Shown here one piece after another: positions 33,601 to 41,333 of a stretch of DNA of 64,000 bases (positions are counted from its first letter, which is position 1; the number at the start of each line of letters is the position of its first letter). The position numbers and the translations under genes were made by a program. The DNA is from PLanc-01 sp034678485 (GTDB lineage Bacteria > Planctomycetota > Phycisphaerae > Sedimentisphaerales > Anaerobacaceae), in assembly GCA_034678485.1 (NCBI GenBank), contig JAXDBU010000180.1:1-64000 (forward strand), written 5' to 3'. Below the pieces are notes generated by a model. That model was given only the letters and a program-made list of their open reading frames with translations. It did no database searches and was not told the origin of the DNA.

Positions 33601-35590
33601 GGCGGGGAAGGAAACGGACCAGCACAAGCGCGAGGTGCTCTTCCTGGTCGCTGAGACGGCATTCGAGCAGGCCAGACAGATGGACCCAGGTGATGTGTTT
33701 CTCCTCGAAAGCTACGCTGCGTATTTCCGGGCCCGTGGGCAGAACGACCGGGCCGGACAGTTGCTGATCGAATCGAAGGACAGTCGGCTCCTGTGGCGCC
33801 ACTATTACCGGATCAGGGACTTTGCCCAGGCGCGACGCCTCCTGGCAACGATGTACGCCGTGAACGAAACGAAGATCGACGCGCTCAAGGGTCTCCTGCT
33901 GGTTGCCGAGGAGACCGCCGACAAGCAAGGCGTGAAGAGATACTCCGAGGAACTCCTGTCGCTCGAAGACAGCGCGATCAATCGACTCGCCCAGGCGCGG
34001 GCGTGCCTGAACGTGGGACTGGTCGTCGAGGCCGAGCGGCAATTGCGGGACCTCCGGGAGAGGTACCCCAGCGAGTCCCGCACGTCGCTGCTGGAAGCGC
34101 ATCTGGCCAAGCGTCGAGGTCATCTTCAGCGAGCGATGGACCTGGTCAATCGAAATCTCGAGGACAACCAGCAGAATGCAGCGGCTTGGCGGCTTCGCGG
34201 CGAGATCCTCCTCCTGAAGGGAGACTACAGCCAGGCGATTCTCGATTTCCGCAAGAGCCGCGCGATGCAGGACGATCCGGTCACGACGATTGCCCTCGCC
34301 AAAGCGTATCTCTGGGCCGGTCGAGACGACGAAGCGATTGCCGAGCTGCGTCGTGCAGGCGAGCATCCGGACGCGCCTCTGGAGGCCGCTACGCTGCTGG
34401 AGGCCACCTATCGCCGACTCGGCCGGACCGATGCCCTCGCGCAGCTCTATGCGGATGCTCTCGCCGAGTCGCCGGACAGCGTGTTCTGGCTCAATCGGGC
34501 GGGCGCCTTCGCCGTCGAGCAAGGTCGGTACGATCAGGCCGAGGGACTCTTCCGGAAGGCATTGCAGTTGCAGCCATTGCCCTCCAAGAGCAGCGGCCCG
34601 GCGACCGCACCGCTGGATGCGGGGTACTCCACTGCCCTGGACGGATACCTGCGCTCGCTCATTCTGGCAGCCGGCGAACCCGCTGTTGCGGGGCAGGTCC
34701 CGCGACCCGAGCGGATGGATCGCGTCTTCCAGGAAGGGGCCCAGTACGTGGATACGCCATACGCCCATGTGGCTTTCTTCCGCATGGCCGAAGCCAGGAA
34801 GAAGCTGGGCGACATGGATGCCGCCCGCGCTTACAGTCGGAAAGCAGCGGATAGCGCCTGGTCCAACGAACACCTGGCGGTCGAGGTGCTCTTGCGCGTC
34901 TTCATGCTTCTGGGCGAAGAGGATGTCTCGGCTTACTGCCGCGGGCGTCTGGCGACCGAGCCGGACTCCCCAGCGGCCAACTTCGTCCTGTTCAACCTGG
35001 CGAAGGCACAGGACAAGTATGACGAATCTATCGATTATATCGATAAGTGCATTCGTCTGTCGGCCGCGGATACCGAGAAAGGCATTGAGCACATGCTTCG
35101 CAAAGCGGACCTGCTGACCACGGCGTATGAGAGAACTTCCGACAAGGCGTATCTGGCGAAGGCCATAGCGGCCTATGAAAGTCTCCGGGCGAAAATGCCG
35201 ACTAACAGCAGTGTCTTGAACAATCTGGCCTACATGCTGGCCCAGGATGACCACCGGCTCACGGAGGCGCTGGAGCACGCCAGGATGGCGGTCGAGCAGA
35301 GTCCGGATGTGGCCGGCCATCTGGACACGTACGCGTACGTCCTGCACAGGAATGGCCGAGATGCCGAGGCGGCCGAGATGCTGGCGGCTGCGATCCAACA
35401 GTACGAGGCTGAAGGGACCGCGTCGGTGGAAGTCTACGAGCACCTCGGCATGGTGAACGAGGCGCTGGGACAGCAGGAGAAGGCCCGTGCCGCCTATCGT
35501 CGCGCGCTGGAAGTGAGCGGGGATGCGGCGTCTGATGCGATGAAACAGCGGATCGGCGCGGCCATTCGACGGCTGACGCAACAAGGGTGA
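30662..35590 (+). CDS. Very large membrane-anchored TPR protein of the EPS/exosortase locus
   Basis: A 1642-residue protein with a basic N-terminus, one membrane helix (about 11-30) and then almost entirely alpha-helical tetratricopeptide repeats. Units are readable throughout, for example GDAAWAAQDYPRARENYARAYGFA near the start, RGEILLLKGDYSQAILDFRKSRAM around 1180, and LNNLAYMLAQDDHRLTEALEHARMAVEQSPD near 1520. It is much larger than the PrsT-type TPR lipoproteins usual in exosortase loci (about 900 residues). The topology puts the repeats outside the cytoplasm, where they could scaffold the export complex between Wzc-like and Wza-like parts. The Wzc-like gene follows after 6 bp. Start ATG 30662 has GGGAAAGGGG upstream. 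Confidence 0.85.
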   Translation: MARRRLNKKVALMGTAVSLLLVMAAVFVFLRLNRDPAPFIADGDAAWAAQDYPRARENYARAYGFADTPEMKVDLLFKLSEVYRQLNQWDKVLACWEMVVTTDLRNVKAHLGRLHYSYILADSLGVAGRGTSDYWEEVLSRVRTTLGVIENAGLLSATRAEWEPSFGAMKDRWSDQGAAVLGPYLHFVKGRAALELAGMGAVTSPGELLDEAQADLEEARKLDPNDAEIYHYLAQVFVQKGKLAASAGNRSEQAAAEKQADEILAQGIRSAPGSPEVHIHVLTRQLAVMGQGTIAAAREHMKTLEPDYESLTQQFASSPRAFAAKAQFYSFFAAYLDRTSAADKLDKAIAAALQAGTLDSDSAEYVILAAGCQYRKSSIYGDGSSLETAIDLAENALALPDAQDTPGPTQIARRLNRLSLCSLLARCCVERILSLPDVDPTREALLARAEGAVRQIRQLQGGGENPETLKWQGMLDLAKGRAGEAVRSLYSAYLQIKAANPPEQRDPFLSQTLAMIFGQTSETGAVIEFLGTALSSGILHTKPDALLDYGDALLRAGSYDAAIRAVESFEERFGQEDRSRSLRVKALIAKGRLAEAQEAISRMRPDDPKTIALNLDLARTYSAQLAGASRQEGAVADSAGPELRSQYRRQADLVQQLLRSDPNAVDDADVAKLCESLVEQGESGTAQTLVEAVLKYSPDHLGALFYRGLLSEQDPKNCAESRRREIHEQAIRSISDPVRRSLELGLFYEHAQQMDRAAAEWRSVLDATASQRTQDMPVHLKIRNISPRHVAAGNLFDLACRQGDWRLAQELVDLVKRENLDNCKGYLFSARLALARGQHGAALTCLDECLKRRPIFSYGYMLRSNVKAARGQEQESIDDIREASRLNPTDPLIAKARANALQVRNAGLGVNASSEQRLESRQALERAVQLDPRDPSLLSAYADILGDDDPVKAIAIRQNLQMNAPSVRNAVMLGRLATEAAGKETDQHKREVLFLVAETAFEQARQMDPGDVFLLESYAAYFRARGQNDRAGQLLIESKDSRLLWRHYYRIRDFAQARRLLATMYAVNETKIDALKGLLLVAEETADKQGVKRYSEELLSLEDSAINRLAQARACLNVGLVVEAERQLRDLRERYPSESRTSLLEAHLAKRRGHLQRAMDLVNRNLEDNQQNAAAWRLRGEILLLKGDYSQAILDFRKSRAMQDDPVTTIALAKAYLWAGRDDEAIAELRRAGEHPDAPLEAATLLEATYRRLGRTDALAQLYADALAESPDSVFWLNRAGAFAVEQGRYDQAEGLFRKALQLQPLPSKSSGPATAPLDAGYSTALDGYLRSLILAAGEPAVAGQVPRPERMDRVFQEGAQYVDTPYAHVAFFRMAEARKKLGDMDAARAYSRKAADSAWSNEHLAVEVLLRVFMLLGEEDVSAYCRGRLATEPDSPAANFVLFNLAKAQDKYDESIDYIDKCIRLSAADTEKGIEHMLRKADLLTTAYERTSDKAYLAKAIAAYESLRAKMPTNSSVLNNLAYMLAQDDHRLTEALEHARMAVEQSPDVAGHLDTYAYVLHRNGRDAEAAEMLAAAIQQYEAEGTASVEVYEHLGMVNEALGQQEKARAAYRRALEVSGDAASDAMKQRIGAAIRRLTQQG

Positions 35591-35596
35591 TGCAAT

Positions 35597-37828
35597 ATGA
35601 CCAAGACGAGTCCGACGGTCGGCAGCAAGATGCGAGGGACGCCCTCAGGCAGGCGGGTTTCCGAGGGTGCCTTGACGCCCAAGGAAGTCCTGGGTATGCT
35701 CCGTCGACACCTTTGGCTCATCTTTTTCATGACGATGCTCGGCGCCGGCATTGGCACAGGCGGCTGGTATCTGGCCCGACGGTTGCTTCCCCTCTATCAG
35801 GCGGAGGCCCTGATCAAAGTCCTGCCTCCCGTCGAAACCGACCCCATGGAGATCGTGGCCTCCCAGGTGCAGCAGGATATCCAGTACGGCCACCGCGTCT
35901 CTCTCGCCAACCTGATGAAGAGCCAGAGCAGTCTGCAAAGACTCCTGCAGAACACCAAGGTTCAGGACACGACCTGGTATCGACAGACCACAAAGGGCAG
36001 AGGAGGGACCCTCGCCGCAGTGCGGTATCTCGAGAAGAATCTCCGCGCCTACCCGCATCGCGAGGCGGAGCACATCGTTGTTTCCATGAGGTGCGGCCAG
36101 CCGTCGGAGGCGGCCTTGATCGTCAACGAGATGATCGATCGATTCATCAAGGAGCACGGCGACACCGAGAGACAGGATGTCACCAATAAGCTCGTGGAGT
36201 TGACCGGTCGCCAGAGTGCGGTCGAGAAAGATATCCTCGCCAGCGAGCAGGCCCTGCAGGAGGTTCGCGAGAGGACGGGCATCACCGACCTGGAAGTGCC
36301 CGCGGCGGGGCGCTATTTCCAGAACACGATCACGATCCGCCTGAACGACCTGGAGCTGCAGAAGAACGAGCTGGATCTGGCCGTCGGGCAGATCAAGACG
36401 GACATCGAGAACCTCAGCAGGCTGGCTCAGGGACCGATCACCGAGCAGGTGGCGCATCTTGTCGAGCAGGACCCGGTGGCGCTGGCGCTGGCCCAGCAGA
36501 TTGCCCTGCTGGAGGCCCAGTTGTCCGGACGGCTCTCCCGGTTCGGCGAGGGCCACCGGAGCGTGCGCCAGACCCAGGAGCAAATCCAGGAACTCCAGAC
36601 CAGGCGGGACCAGCGAAAGACCGAGATCGCCGAGCAGACCCGCAGGGCGAACCTGAAGAACGCGCAGGACAATCTCCGCATCCTCGAGGGACGACTGGCG
36701 GAACTGGATCGCATGCGCCAGGCCGCACAGGCCCAGCAGAAAGCCCTCGACGACGCACGCGCCGAATATGGACGACAGATGAAGATCCGCGACGAGCGGA
36801 CCGAGACCCTCAACCAGATCAAGACGCAGATCGAGAAGCTGCGAATCATGGTCAAAGACCCGGATACGCCGAAGGTGCAGCTCCTGGGTATGGCGCCGGA
36901 GCCGTTGGAGATGGTGGTTTCTCGCAGCATGCTCCTGTGGATTCCGGGCGGGACCCTGCTCGGACTGATCTTCGGACTCTCGATGGCGTTTCTCGTCGAG
37001 ATGTTGAACGACCTGGTCCGGACCCCCAGTGACATCCGTCGGTTCCTCCGTATCCCGCTGCTGGGGATCATCCCCGATGCGAACGAGGATCGCGCCGTGG
37101 ACGACGTCGATCTGTGCCACGTGGTGGACGAGGCGCCATACTCGCTGACCGGGGAGTGCTACCGGCGATGCCGGACCAATCTGGAGCTGGCCTTCGACGA
37201 CACGTTCAAGACGCTGTTGGTCGCCGGCGGCCAGCCTGCCGACGGGAGGACGTCCGTCGCGTGCAACCTGGCGGAGGCGTTCGCCGCCAAGTATGAGAAA
37301 GTCCTGCTCGTCGATGGCAACCTGCGTCAGCCGGGCCTGCACCGGGTCTTCCCCCGCGATGGGGCGCAGAGCGAGACGATGCGTCCCGGTGTGACGAACG
37401 TCTTGACCGGCGAGTGCACCTACGAGGATGTGATCTCCCCGAGCGGCCTGATGGGTCTCGACGTCATCTTCGCAGGTCCGCCCGCCGCGAACCCGGCGGA
37501 ACTGCTCGCCAGCCAGCGGATGAGGGAGTTGATCGAAGGTGTGGCCCGGCAGTACGACCGGGTGATCGTCGACACGCCGCCGGTGCTGCTGGTCAGCGAT
37601 GTCAAGATGCTGGCGCGACTCGCGGACGCCACGCTCCTGGTCTTCAATGCCGCAACCACGAAGCGAGGAGCGGCCGAACGAACGATCTTCGAACTCCAGG
37701 ACGTGGGCGCCAACGTCGCGGGCTGCGTCCTGTTCGGCGCCGAGGCCATGAAAGGCGGCTACTTCCGCCAGCAATTCAAAGCCTATCGCAAGTACCTCAA
37801 GAAACAGATGGCTGTCGGCTCCGCATGA
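35597..37828 (+). CDS. Wzz/Wzc-like polysaccharide co-polymerase with degenerate kinase domain
   Basis: A 743-residue protein. Its parts are membrane helix 1 (about 40-62), a Wzz-type periplasmic domain, a long coiled coil (about 200-425), membrane helix 2 (about 448-472) and a cytoplasmic CpsD/CapB-like domain (about 530-730). In that domain the Walker A consensus GxxGxGK[ST] reads GGQPADGRTS, with Arg551 where the nucleotide-binding Lys belongs. Walker A prime reads LLVDGNLRQP, losing one of the two acidic residues of the usual DADLR. The late Walker B-type strand RVIVDTPPVLL is intact. The C-terminal tail has only a few Tyr residues (GGYFRQQFKAYRKYL). It should control chain length or export, but tyrosine autokinase activity is doubtful. 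Confidence 0.87.
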   Translation: MTKTSPTVGSKMRGTPSGRRVSEGALTPKEVLGMLRRHLWLIFFMTMLGAGIGTGGWYLARRLLPLYQAEALIKVLPPVETDPMEIVASQVQQDIQYGHRVSLANLMKSQSSLQRLLQNTKVQDTTWYRQTTKGRGGTLAAVRYLEKNLRAYPHREAEHIVVSMRCGQPSEAALIVNEMIDRFIKEHGDTERQDVTNKLVELTGRQSAVEKDILASEQALQEVRERTGITDLEVPAAGRYFQNTITIRLNDLELQKNELDLAVGQIKTDIENLSRLAQGPITEQVAHLVEQDPVALALAQQIALLEAQLSGRLSRFGEGHRSVRQTQEQIQELQTRRDQRKTEIAEQTRRANLKNAQDNLRILEGRLAELDRMRQAAQAQQKALDDARAEYGRQMKIRDERTETLNQIKTQIEKLRIMVKDPDTPKVQLLGMAPEPLEMVVSRSMLLWIPGGTLLGLIFGLSMAFLVEMLNDLVRTPSDIRRFLRIPLLGIIPDANEDRAVDDVDLCHVVDEAPYSLTGECYRRCRTNLELAFDDTFKTLLVAGGQPADGRTSVACNLAEAFAAKYEKVLLVDGNLRQPGLHRVFPRDGAQSETMRPGVTNVLTGECTYEDVISPSGLMGLDVIFAGPPAANPAELLASQRMRELIEGVARQYDRVIVDTPPVLLVSDVKMLARLADATLLVFNAATTKRGAAERTIFELQDVGANVAGCVLFGAEAMKGGYFRQQFKAYRKYLKKQMAVGSA

Positions 37829-37952
37829 GAGATTTGCGATTTACTATTTTCGATTTCCGATTTACTATTGCCGCCGTGTCGTCCGGCTTGTCGCAGGGGA
37901 CGACGCCAAATCGTGAATAATAATTCGTGAATCGAAAATCCAGAGGGATCGG

Positions 37953-38891
37953 ATGGACAAGTTCTTGGTGACAGGTGGGGCCGGATTCATCGGGTCGAGT
38001 CTATGCAAACGTCTCGTGGCGGAAGGCTGCTTCGTGCGGGTCGTGGACAATCTCCTGACCGGCAAGCGAAGCAACTTGGCGTCGATCATGGACAAGATCG
38101 AGATCGTCGAAGCGGACATGGGCGAGCCCGAGGTGGCCCGCTCGGTCATGCAGGGCATCGACGTGGTGCTGCACGAGGGGGCGCTGCCGTCGGTCCCCCG
38201 CAGCGTGGACGATCCGGCCTCCAGCCATCGGCACTGCGTGGACGCCACGTTCGCTTTGCTGTTAGCGGCCCGTGACGCCCAGGTGAAGCGGTTCGTCTAC
38301 GCCGCCAGCTCCTCCGCCTACGGGGACACCCCCACCTTGCCCAAGGTCGAAACGATCCGCCCGGACCCGCTCAGCCCGTACGCCGTCGGCAAGCTCGTCG
38401 GAGAGTACTACTGCTCGGTCTTCGCGAAGGTCTACGGCCTGGAGACGATCTCTCTGCGGTACTTCAATGTCTTCGGCCCACAGCAGGATCCGGCAAGTCA
38501 GTATGCGGCGGCCATCCCCGCTTTCGTGACCGCGATCCTGAAAGGCCAGCCGCCGACCATTTACGGCGACGGCGAACAGAGTCGCGATTTCACCTACATC
38601 GACAACGTGGTACACGCCAACCTGTTGGCCGCCCGCGCGACCAAGACCGCCGGCCAGGTCGTCAACGTCGCCTGCGGCGAGGCCGTGACCGTCAACGCGA
38701 TCATCGGCATGATCAACCGGCTCTTGGGCAAGAACGTCAAACCGAACTACGTCCCCGCCCGGGTGGGCGACGTGAAGCACTCGCTCGCCGACATCACGGC
38801 TGCTCGCAATCTCATCGGCTTCGAACCCATCGTCCCATTCCGCGAGGGCCTCGAACGATCCATCGACTGGTACCGCCGCAACTTCGCCTGA
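37953..38891 (+). CDS. NAD-dependent nucleotide-sugar epimerase
   Basis: Extended short-chain dehydrogenase/reductase acting on UDP-sugars, most like UDP-glucuronate or UDP-GlcNAc 4-epimerases. The 312-residue product has the NAD-binding VTGGAGFIGSSL at the N-terminus, the catalytic Ser/Thr region AASSSAYGD, Tyr-x3-Lys as YAVGK, and LRYFNVFGPQQDP and GDGEQSRDFTYIDNVV in the substrate region. It would supply a precursor for the polysaccharide exported by the upstream genes. The ATG at 37953 follows GAGGGATCGG. The 124-bp gap before it contains AT-rich repeated phrases of the CGATTTACTATT type. Confidence 0.9.
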   Translation: MDKFLVTGGAGFIGSSLCKRLVAEGCFVRVVDNLLTGKRSNLASIMDKIEIVEADMGEPEVARSVMQGIDVVLHEGALPSVPRSVDDPASSHRHCVDATFALLLAARDAQVKRFVYAASSSAYGDTPTLPKVETIRPDPLSPYAVGKLVGEYYCSVFAKVYGLETISLRYFNVFGPQQDPASQYAAAIPAFVTAILKGQPPTIYGDGEQSRDFTYIDNVVHANLLAARATKTAGQVVNVACGEAVTVNAIIGMINRLLGKNVKPNYVPARVGDVKHSLADITAARNLIGFEPIVPFREGLERSIDWYRRNFA

Positions 38892-38910
38892 CAGAATCGT
38901 TGCACGCAAA

Positions 38911-39339
38911 CTACGGCAGTTGCGTGCGGAACACCTGGCCCTCTTCGATCAGCCCAGCGTGGGTCGGGTAGACCTTGGGGGACAGATCGAAGGTCCACTC
39001 GTAGGCCTTGACGATCCGGCCGGGCCAGACGACCTGGGCGAAGAAATCGAACGGCGGGTAGTCGATCAGAGGCGCCTTGAGCCTGCGATGCGTGTTGAGC
39101 GTCTCGTAGCCGTCCTTACCGGCGCGGACCCAGTAGTCGCCATACCAGTTGAACGGCACCGTCACCGGCGAAACCCCGATCTCCTGGTCGTTCAGCACGA
39201 CCACGGCGCCCTGCGGCTCCGTGTTGATCGTCAGCGTCCGCTCCACACAGCCTGCCAGGAGAATGGCCGCCAGACACAGGGCAAGACCAAACCATTTTTG
39301 ATTTTTGATCCGTGATTCTTGATTTCTTGGCATCCGCAT
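38911..39339 (-). CDS. PEGA-domain lipoprotein
   Basis: A 142-residue lipoprotein with signal segment FGLALCLAAILLAGC (lipobox LAGC, Cys about 31). Residues 33-75 form a PEGA-type domain: LTINTEPQGAVVVLNDQEIGVSPVTVPFNWYGDYWVRAGKDGYE. The C-terminal part (PPFDFFAQVVWPGRI...) is unassigned. PEGA domains are short beta-folds found on cell-surface proteins. It starts 12 bp after the end of the AAA+ gene and carries AGGACAGGAAC before its ATG, so it is the second gene of that operon. The first codons lie in a TGATTTTTGATCC-like repeated phrase. Confidence 0.82.
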   Translation of the reverse strand: MRMPRNQESRIKNQKWFGLALCLAAILLAGCVERTLTINTEPQGAVVVLNDQEIGVSPVTVPFNWYGDYWVRAGKDGYETLNTHRRLKAPLIDYPPFDFFAQVVWPGRIVKAYEWTFDLSPKVYPTHAGLIEEGQVFRTQLP

Positions 39340-39351
39340 CCGTTCCTGTCC

Positions 39352-40839
39352 TCATTCCGCGATCACACACCGCCCTTTAGCCCACAGACGCAGCGACGCC
39401 ACCTTCTCCGCCATCGTCGCCGACAACGGCGGTGAACCCTTCAACGCCCCGACGATTCTGTCCGTATCGAGTTCGGTCTTCTCCGCGTAGGCGCCGTGCA
39501 GGGCCGCGATCACCGCCTGCTCGATCTCCGAGCCGCTGTAGTCCTGCGACGCCTCCGCCAGCACATCGAGGTCAAACTGGGCCGGGTCGCGGTTGCGCTT
39601 GCGCAGGTGGATCGCGAAGATCTCCTTGCGAACCTCCCTTGCAGGCAGGTCCACGAAGAAAATCTCGTCGAACCGACCCTTGCGCAGCAGTTCCGGCGGC
39701 AGGGCCTCGATGTCGTTGGCGGTGGCGACCACGAACACCGGCATCTGGTGTTCCTGCATCCAGGTCAGCAGGGTGCCGAACATCCGTTGCGAGAGCCCGC
39801 CGTCGGCGCTGCGGCTGGCCGCGGAGGCGAAGGCCTTCTCGATCTCGTCGATCCACAGAATCACCGGCGCCATCATCTCCGTCTGGCGCAGCGCCTCGCG
39901 GAGGTTCTTCTCCGACTCCCCGATGTAGCTGGCGTACAGCGTGCTCGGATCCAGTCGCAGCAGGGGCTGCTGCCAGGCGGTCGCGATCGCCTTGGCGCAC
40001 AGGCTCTTGCCCGCGCCCTGGACGCCCAGCATGAGGACGCCCTTGGGCGGGACGATGCCGAACGCCTTGGCCTCGGGGCTGAACACGTCCTTGCGGTGGT
40101 TGAGCCACTTCTTGAGGTTGTTCATGCCGCCGATCTCGTCGAGGTCCAGCGGGGTCTGGATGTACTCGAGCAGGCCGCCTTGCTGGATCATCCGGCGCTT
40201 GTTCGCGATGATGACGTTGATGTCGTCGTCGTTGAATCGCTGATCGACCGCGACCGCGTCGCTGATGACCCGCACCGCCTGCCGGCGGGTGAGACCTCGC
40301 AGGTTTCGCACGATCGTATCGAGTCCCCTTTGCGAGATGCCCACCTCGATGGGCTTCTTGCGATGCAGCCGTTGCAGCGTCGCGCGGATGATCTGCCCAA
40401 GCTCCTGCTCGTCCGGATAGGAAATCTCGAACGGCCGGGCGTAGTTCTTGATGACCTCGGGCAGGTTCCCCGTGCTGTCCACCATGACGATGGCGATGCC
40501 GGTCTTGTGGAAGTTGTCCACGAGGTCCCGCAGGATGCGGAGGGCCTTGCCGCTCTTGAGGTGGTCGGCGAGGTCGAGCGTGACGCAGATCGAGCCGGGC
40601 TTGGCCTGTGCCATATTCAGCAGTCCGGCCGCCGGCACGTCCGTATCGGCGATGCAAGGGCCGCCGTCGATGGCCCCGTCGCGGACCCCATCGGCCACGG
40701 ACCACACCCACATGTCTCGTTTGAGCTTGGCGGCGGTCTTGCGGATGATCTCCAGGGCATACCGTTCCTCGTGCGTCACGATGGAGACGCAGTACGTTCC
40801 GCCCTCGATCAGTTGCTCGAATCGTTCGAAGTCATTCAT
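39352..40839 (-). CDS. Ycf46-like AAA+ ATPase
   Basis: A 495-residue protein. The N-terminal ~230 residues are a degenerate P-loop-like region (SICVTLDLADHLKSGK ... IVMVDSTGNLPEVI). The C-terminal half is an active AAA+ module: Walker A GVQGAGKS (272-279), Walker B ILWIDEIEKAF, sensor 1 in VFVVATANDIEALP, arginine fingers in LLRKGRFDEIFFV, and a C-terminal lid with SGSEIEQAVIAAL. Ycf46 members occur in chloroplasts, cyanobacteria and many other bacteria; cyanobacterial data link one to inorganic-carbon use, but the role here is open. It shares a transcript with the PEGA lipoprotein. Confidence 0.88.
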   Translation of the reverse strand: MNDFERFEQLIEGGTYCVSIVTHEERYALEIIRKTAAKLKRDMWVWSVADGVRDGAIDGGPCIADTDVPAAGLLNMAQAKPGSICVTLDLADHLKSGKALRILRDLVDNFHKTGIAIVMVDSTGNLPEVIKNYARPFEISYPDEQELGQIIRATLQRLHRKKPIEVGISQRGLDTIVRNLRGLTRRQAVRVISDAVAVDQRFNDDDINVIIANKRRMIQQGGLLEYIQTPLDLDEIGGMNNLKKWLNHRKDVFSPEAKAFGIVPPKGVLMLGVQGAGKSLCAKAIATAWQQPLLRLDPSTLYASYIGESEKNLREALRQTEMMAPVILWIDEIEKAFASAASRSADGGLSQRMFGTLLTWMQEHQMPVFVVATANDIEALPPELLRKGRFDEIFFVDLPAREVRKEIFAIHLRKRNRDPAQFDLDVLAEASQDYSGSEIEQAVIAALHGAYAEKTELDTDRIVGALKGSPPLSATMAEKVASLRLWAKGRCVIAE

Positions 40840-41229
40840 CCATTTTTCCTCTGCCGGGCCCTGCGATCGTCGCCGAGGCTCTGGCGGATCGTCAGCTTAC
40901 CGCAAATGCCGGAAGTCGGCAAGGCCCTCGCCGTGCCCCCAAGAGCGTCACGAGCACCAAGAATCTCAAACTCTCCAACTTGAGGCTCTTGAGGTCCCTG
41001 CCCTGCGAATGCCTACGCCCGGCGGGATTCTCTGCAAGTCCCGACTCGGGTTTGTCCCGTCACCGGGTATAGCATGGAGGATGTGCTGGGCACACCCGAA
41101 CGAAACACGGGGCCTCCTACATCATGCTGCCGGCCCAGAGCGGAAAACCACCCGATCACACGGTTTCGACCCGGCACCGGTGCGAGAGAAGGGAACACGC
41201 ACTGGCCTTGACGGATGTGCGTGCGACTG
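40840..41229. other. Gene-free divergent spacer
   Basis: Between the Ycf46-like gene and the pheT promoter. No frame on either strand has a ribosome binding site or a family match. It must contain the promoter of the minus-strand operon, which I could not locate with confidence. Confidence 0.4.
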
Positions 41230-41258
41230 TTGACAGGGGGGGCCCGAGAGGGTAACCT
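41230..41258 (+). promoter_or_regulatory. Promoter of pheT
   Basis: A consensus -35, TTGACA (41230-41235), 17 bp, then TAACCT (41253-41258). Transcription would start near 41265, about 70 nt before the pheT ATG. It shows that pheT is expressed separately from pheS. Confidence 0.5.
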
Positions 41259-41333
41259 TGCCTGTTTCGATGGGTTTGAGCCCTCCCCATGCCGGCGTTG
41301 GCGTCGGGGACCTCTTCTATAAGGGTGTGCGAC

